Source of the DNA: CAZUVM01 sp964623885
GTDB lineage: Bacteria; Verrucomicrobiota; Verrucomicrobiia; Limisphaerales; UBA8199
Direction: 5' to 3'
Assembly (NCBI GenBank): GCA_964623885.1
Contig: CAZUVM010000138.1
Span: forward strand, 1 to 16,819
Length of the DNA stretch: 16,819 nucleotides
Shown in pieces: positions 13,830 to 16,819 of this stretch (positions are counted from its first letter, which is position 1; each line of letters starts with the position of its first letter). The translations under genes were made by a program, and so were the position numbers. The notes under the pieces were generated by a model. The model made no database searches. It was not told the origin of the DNA and saw only the letters and a program-made list of their open reading frames with translations.

Positions 13830-16619
13830 ATGGATTCGATGGAACCATCAAGCAGGGAAAACGAAATTGTTGAAGCACTGCTGGGCATGGCCCCTGAGGA
13901 ACGCGGGCCTTATCTGGAGCGAGTTTGCGGCGAACAGCCCGGGCTGCGGAAGCTGGTCGAGGCCATGCTCCGGGTCCATGAACAAGGCGTCCTGCTGCTC
14001 GAACGCCGCCGTACCCCGCGCCCAATTCCCTCACCCGTTCCATCCATCAGTGAAAAGCCGGGAGACCGCATTGGCCGTTACAAATTGCTGCAACAAATTG
14101 GCGAAGGAGGTTGTGGCGTGGTTTACATGGCGGAGCAATCGGAACCCATGCGTCGCCGTGTCGCCTTGAAGGTGATCAAGCTGGGAATGGACACGAAGCA
14201 AGTGGTTGCGCGTTTCGAGGCCGAACGCCAGGCGCTGGCGATGATGGAGCATCCTAACATCGCGCGGGTGCTCGATGGCGGAGTGACTGACAACGGGCGC
14301 CCTTATTTTGTGATGGAGCTGGTTCGGGGAATTCCCATTACCCGGTACTGTGACGAGCATCGGCTCAGCACCGATCAGCGGCTCGGACTGTTCATGCTGG
14401 TCTGTCAAGCCATCCAGCACGCCCATCAAAAAGGCATCATTCATCGCGACATCAAGCCCTCCAATATCCTGGTCGCCGATCACGATGGCGTGCCGGTGCC
14501 GAAGATCATCGATTTCGGGATTGCTAAAGCGACCGCCGGCCAGACGCTCACCGACAAAACACTTTTCACGGCTTTCGAGCAGTTTATCGGCACGCCGGCT
14601 TACATGAGCCCTGAGCAGGCACAGTTGAGCGGCCTGGAAATCGATGCGCGCAGCGATGTCTACAGTCTGGGCGTGCTGCTCTATGAACTGCTTACCGGAA
14701 AAACGCCTTTCGATCCCAAGCGCCTGATCAAAGCCGGACTCGATGAGGTCCGCCGAATTATCCGGGAAGAGGATCCGCCTCGGCCTTCAACTCGACTGAG
14801 CACGCTGGATCTCAAGGAGCAAACCAGCCTGGCTCGCGATCGCCAGTCGGACCCACCCAGGCTTCTCGGTGGGCTCCGCGGGGATCTGGACTGGATCGTG
14901 ATGAAAACCCTCGAGAAGGACCGCAATCGGCGCTACCACACCGCCGAAACTCTGGCGGCCGATGTCCATCGCCACCTCAGCAACCAACCGGTCCTGGCGC
15001 GGCCTCCGAGCAGTGCTTACAGACTGCGAAAGTTCATGCTGCGAAATCGAGTCGCTGTCGCCGCGGGATCCGTTTTGGTGGTTATGCTGGTACTGGCCGG
15101 GGTGACAGTTCTGCTGCTCGCCAATCGCTACAAAATGCAGGATACGACTGCCGCACACACGGTCGGATTGCGCGTCGCGGTGCTGCCCTTCACTAATGCC
15201 AGTCCCGAAGCGGTTCCTTACCTGGCAGAAGCGCTAACCGGCGAGGTGATCGATGCGCTGGGAGAATCGCGCGAGTTGATTCCCTTCCGAGTGCCTTCGG
15301 ATCAAGCGGCCCAATCCCTGCGGAATTTCGAGCAGTTCCTGTGGGCGGCTGATGTGCCGCTGCTGATTGACGGCACGATCCGCTGGACCGATGGAAAACT
15401 CGGAATTCAAAACCGCCTGATCGACACCAAAGCCGAGAAGGTTCTGTTGTCCACCAATTACGAATGCGCTGTGAACCAAGTGCTGGGCATACCCAATGAC
15501 TTCGCCCTCCAGGTCGCTCATTGCTCACTGACCAACCTCTCGGCCGCAGCGGAAGCGCGCATTCGCAAAACACCCACGCTCAACCCGGAGGCATATGATT
15601 ATTATTTGCGCGGCAAGGTAGCCCAAGGGACGCTCTATACACCAGGCATGAGCAACAACGCCAGCGTCCTGGAGCGCGCGGTGCAGTTAGACACAAATTT
15701 CGCCCTGGCCTACGCTGTCTTATCGCGCACGTATGTGGACGAATATTTTTATACCGAACCGGAGCGAATCAGGGAGCTGGAGCCCAAAGCGTCTAATGCT
15801 TTCACGCGCGCGTTGGAACTCGATCCCAACCTCGCCGAAGCTCACTTCGCCAAGGCTTACTATTATTGGACGCCTTCCCAGCGTTGGCAGGTGGAAACCG
15901 CGATCACCGAAGGAAGGCGCGCACTGGAACTGAAGCCAATCCTGCAGGAGCCGCGCAGTCTTCTGACCCTAATCTTTTTTCACATCGGGTTGTTTGAGCA
16001 AGGACGGGACCTGGTTTCGCAGTCAGCAAAGATCAACCCGGTGAATCCGATTACGCAGTTCCTCGGAGCCAATGCCGACTTTTGGGGTGGCGATAACTCC
16101 AAGGCCGCCGATACGTGGCAGGCGATTCGAGGGCCGTTATCAACGAACTTCGTAATGAATTCCTACCTGGCAGTCGCGCTGATTGATCTCGACCGCACTG
16201 ACGAGGCCATTACGGTCATCAGCAATGCTTCACTCACCGCCGACATCGGCGGCCAGTTCGCCAGCGTCCGGGCGATTCTAGCGGCCAAGCAAGGTGATAA
16301 ACGCGGAGCGCAGACCAACATAGCCAATGCGCTCGAACACTCTTTGAAATTCGGCCACTCCCATCACGCGTTCTACAATATAGCCTGTGCTTACAGCCTG
16401 CTTAACGAACAGGACTTGGCCCTCGAATATTTGCGCCAGTCGGCGGAAAATGGTTTTCCGTGCAGTCCCATGTTCAACGTGGATATCAACCTTCGTAACC
16501 TGAGCCAGAACGAGAAGTTCAAGGCTTTCCTCGCGGAGCAAAACGCAACTAACGAGCACTACAAGAAGCTGTTTGGCAAATCGGCCGCCACCGCTCCGGC
16601 GCCGGTCGCCGGGCATTAG
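13830..16619 (+). CDS. Receptor Ser/Thr protein kinase with TolB-N-like and TPR region
   Basis: The 929-residue protein is read from the ATG at 13830, 28 bp after the sigma-factor stop; the frame is open further upstream but that part only overlaps the sigma gene. Residues 8-57 form a short helical module (A-P-E-E-R-G-P-Y-L-E-R-V-C-G) common in such kinases. The kinase domain (about 83-385) has every key element: G-E-G-G-C-G-V-V at 91-98, A-L-K with Lys114, H-R-D-I-K-P-S-N with Asp207, D-F-G at 228-230, and G-T-P-A-Y-M-S-P-E at 254-262. A single transmembrane helix follows (408-432). The C-terminal half starts with V-A-V-L-P-F-T-N (449-456), resembling the TolB-N/CadC-associated domain, and continues as TPR-like helical repeats (about 585-920; N-P-E-A-Y, L-D-P-N-L-A-E-A-H-F-A-K-A). 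The kinase end should be cytoplasmic and the TPR half on the other side. It probably phosphorylates the adjacent sigma factor or its partners; that link is inferred from operon context. Confidence 0.93.
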   Translation: MDSMEPSSRENEIVEALLGMAPEERGPYLERVCGEQPGLRKLVEAMLRVHEQGVLLLERRRTPRPIPSPVPSISEKPGDRIGRYKLLQQIGEGGCGVVYMAEQSEPMRRRVALKVIKLGMDTKQVVARFEAERQALAMMEHPNIARVLDGGVTDNGRPYFVMELVRGIPITRYCDEHRLSTDQRLGLFMLVCQAIQHAHQKGIIHRDIKPSNILVADHDGVPVPKIIDFGIAKATAGQTLTDKTLFTAFEQFIGTPAYMSPEQAQLSGLEIDARSDVYSLGVLLYELLTGKTPFDPKRLIKAGLDEVRRIIREEDPPRPSTRLSTLDLKEQTSLARDRQSDPPRLLGGLRGDLDWIVMKTLEKDRNRRYHTAETLAADVHRHLSNQPVLARPPSSAYRLRKFMLRNRVAVAAGSVLVVMLVLAGVTVLLLANRYKMQDTTAAHTVGLRVAVLPFTNASPEAVPYLAEALTGEVIDALGESRELIPFRVPSDQAAQSLRNFEQFLWAADVPLLIDGTIRWTDGKLGIQNRLIDTKAEKVLLSTNYECAVNQVLGIPNDFALQVAHCSLTNLSAAAEARIRKTPTLNPEAYDYYLRGKVAQGTLYTPGMSNNASVLERAVQLDTNFALAYAVLSRTYVDEYFYTEPERIRELEPKASNAFTRALELDPNLAEAHFAKAYYYWTPSQRWQVETAITEGRRALELKPILQEPRSLLTLIFFHIGLFEQGRDLVSQSAKINPVNPITQFLGANADFWGGDNSKAADTWQAIRGPLSTNFVMNSYLAVALIDLDRTDEAITVISNASLTADIGGQFASVRAILAAKQGDKRGAQTNIANALEHSLKFGHSHHAFYNIACAYSLLNEQDLALEYLRQSAENGFPCSPMFNVDINLRNLSQNEKFKAFLAEQNATNEHYKKLFGKSAATAPAPVAGH

Positions 16620-16654
16620 CGAATGTAGGCCCTTTACCTTTCCCTCTTTCTCCC

Positions 16655-16819
16655 TTACACCACCCGCATCTGGACAGCATCAACGATTTGTTCGCTGACC
16701 AGGATGGAGCCAATGATCACGACGGTGCTGCCGGGGCGGACCCGGCCTCGTTCACTCAAGATTTTGAGCGCTGCTTCGATAGTATTTTCAGGCTGGATCA
16801 GATCGAATGGCACGACCAG
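16655..16819 (-). CDS. pyk: Pyruvate kinase, C-terminal end only
   Basis: The minus strand from the right edge gives 54 residues and a TAA stop (16657-16655); the start lies outside the window. The sequence P-E-N-T-I-E-A-A-L-K-I-L-S-E-R-G, then R-P-G-S-T-V-V-I-I-G-S-I-L, then V-D-A-V-Q-M-R-V-V, matches the C-terminal alpha/beta domain of pyruvate kinases of the Planctomycetes-Verrucomicrobia type, which end in V-D-A/C-x-Q-x-R-x-V/I. Pyruvate kinase converts phosphoenolpyruvate and ADP to pyruvate and ATP in the last step of glycolysis. No catalytic residues fall within this piece. It converges with the kinase gene across 35 bp of pyrimidine-rich sequence with no clear hairpin. The call rests on a short fragment. 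Confidence 0.75.
   Translation of the reverse strand: MVVPFDLIQPENTIEAALKILSERGRVRPGSTVVIIGSILVSEQIVDAVQMRVV

Noticed and set aside
1..16819. CRISPR arrays, tRNA or rRNA genes, insertion sequences, phage or defence genes.
   Set aside because: No spaced direct repeats, cloverleaf-like sequences, transposase or integrase motifs, or known defence domains were seen on either strand.

Overview
The window (about 58% GC by eye) looks like a chromosome segment of a Verrucomicrobiota bacterium, probably a Pedosphaera/Limisphaerales-type soil lineage. The main clues are very large secreted proteins built from kelch propellers and Ig-like domains with a W-x-x-V-P-G-A-x-S-P-F...F-F-R-L tail, an ECF-type sigma gene directly followed by a receptor Ser/Thr kinase with a TolB-N/TPR sensor half, and weak Shine-Dalgarno signals throughout. 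The assignment rests on protein style and is not proven. There are no tRNA or rRNA genes, insertion sequences, CRISPR arrays or prophage genes.

Left part (1-4043, minus strand). Three genes read leftwards: an exported ceramidase-fold hydrolase (4043-2538), a 137-residue membrane protein (2424-2011), and an RND efflux permease (from 1958) that runs off the left edge. The last two are 52 bp apart and look like one operon. A 132-bp divergent intergenic region (4044-4175) separates this block from the next.

Centre (4176-12154, plus strand). Two tandem paralogues of 1347 and 1262 residues, 27 bp apart, encode exported modular proteins: propeller, Ig, cysteine-rich module, Ig, propeller with a helical insert, Ig, short tail. 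Their C-terminal two-thirds are clearly homologous (84% identity in the best stretch), but their N-terminal propellers have diverged strongly. A strong hairpin terminator at 12118-12154 ends the pair and can also serve the convergent gene to its right.

Right part (12174-16819). A small exported SnoaL/NTF2-like protein (minus strand) is divergent from a sigma factor/Ser-Thr kinase operon (plus strand). The 326-bp gap between them holds two adjacent inverted-repeat structures (12803-12833 and 12838-12920) and a possible promoter. At the right edge the last 54 codons of a gene on the minus strand match the C-terminal domain of pyruvate kinase.

Working together: the sigma factor and kinase probably form one signalling unit, with the kinase sensing through its long region beyond the membrane segment. 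Whether they control the neighbouring surface proteins or the exported NTF2-like protein cannot be read from the sequence. The least described parts are the two giant surface proteins, with their unnamed cysteine-rich module and helical insert, and the structured intergenic region at 12803-12920.
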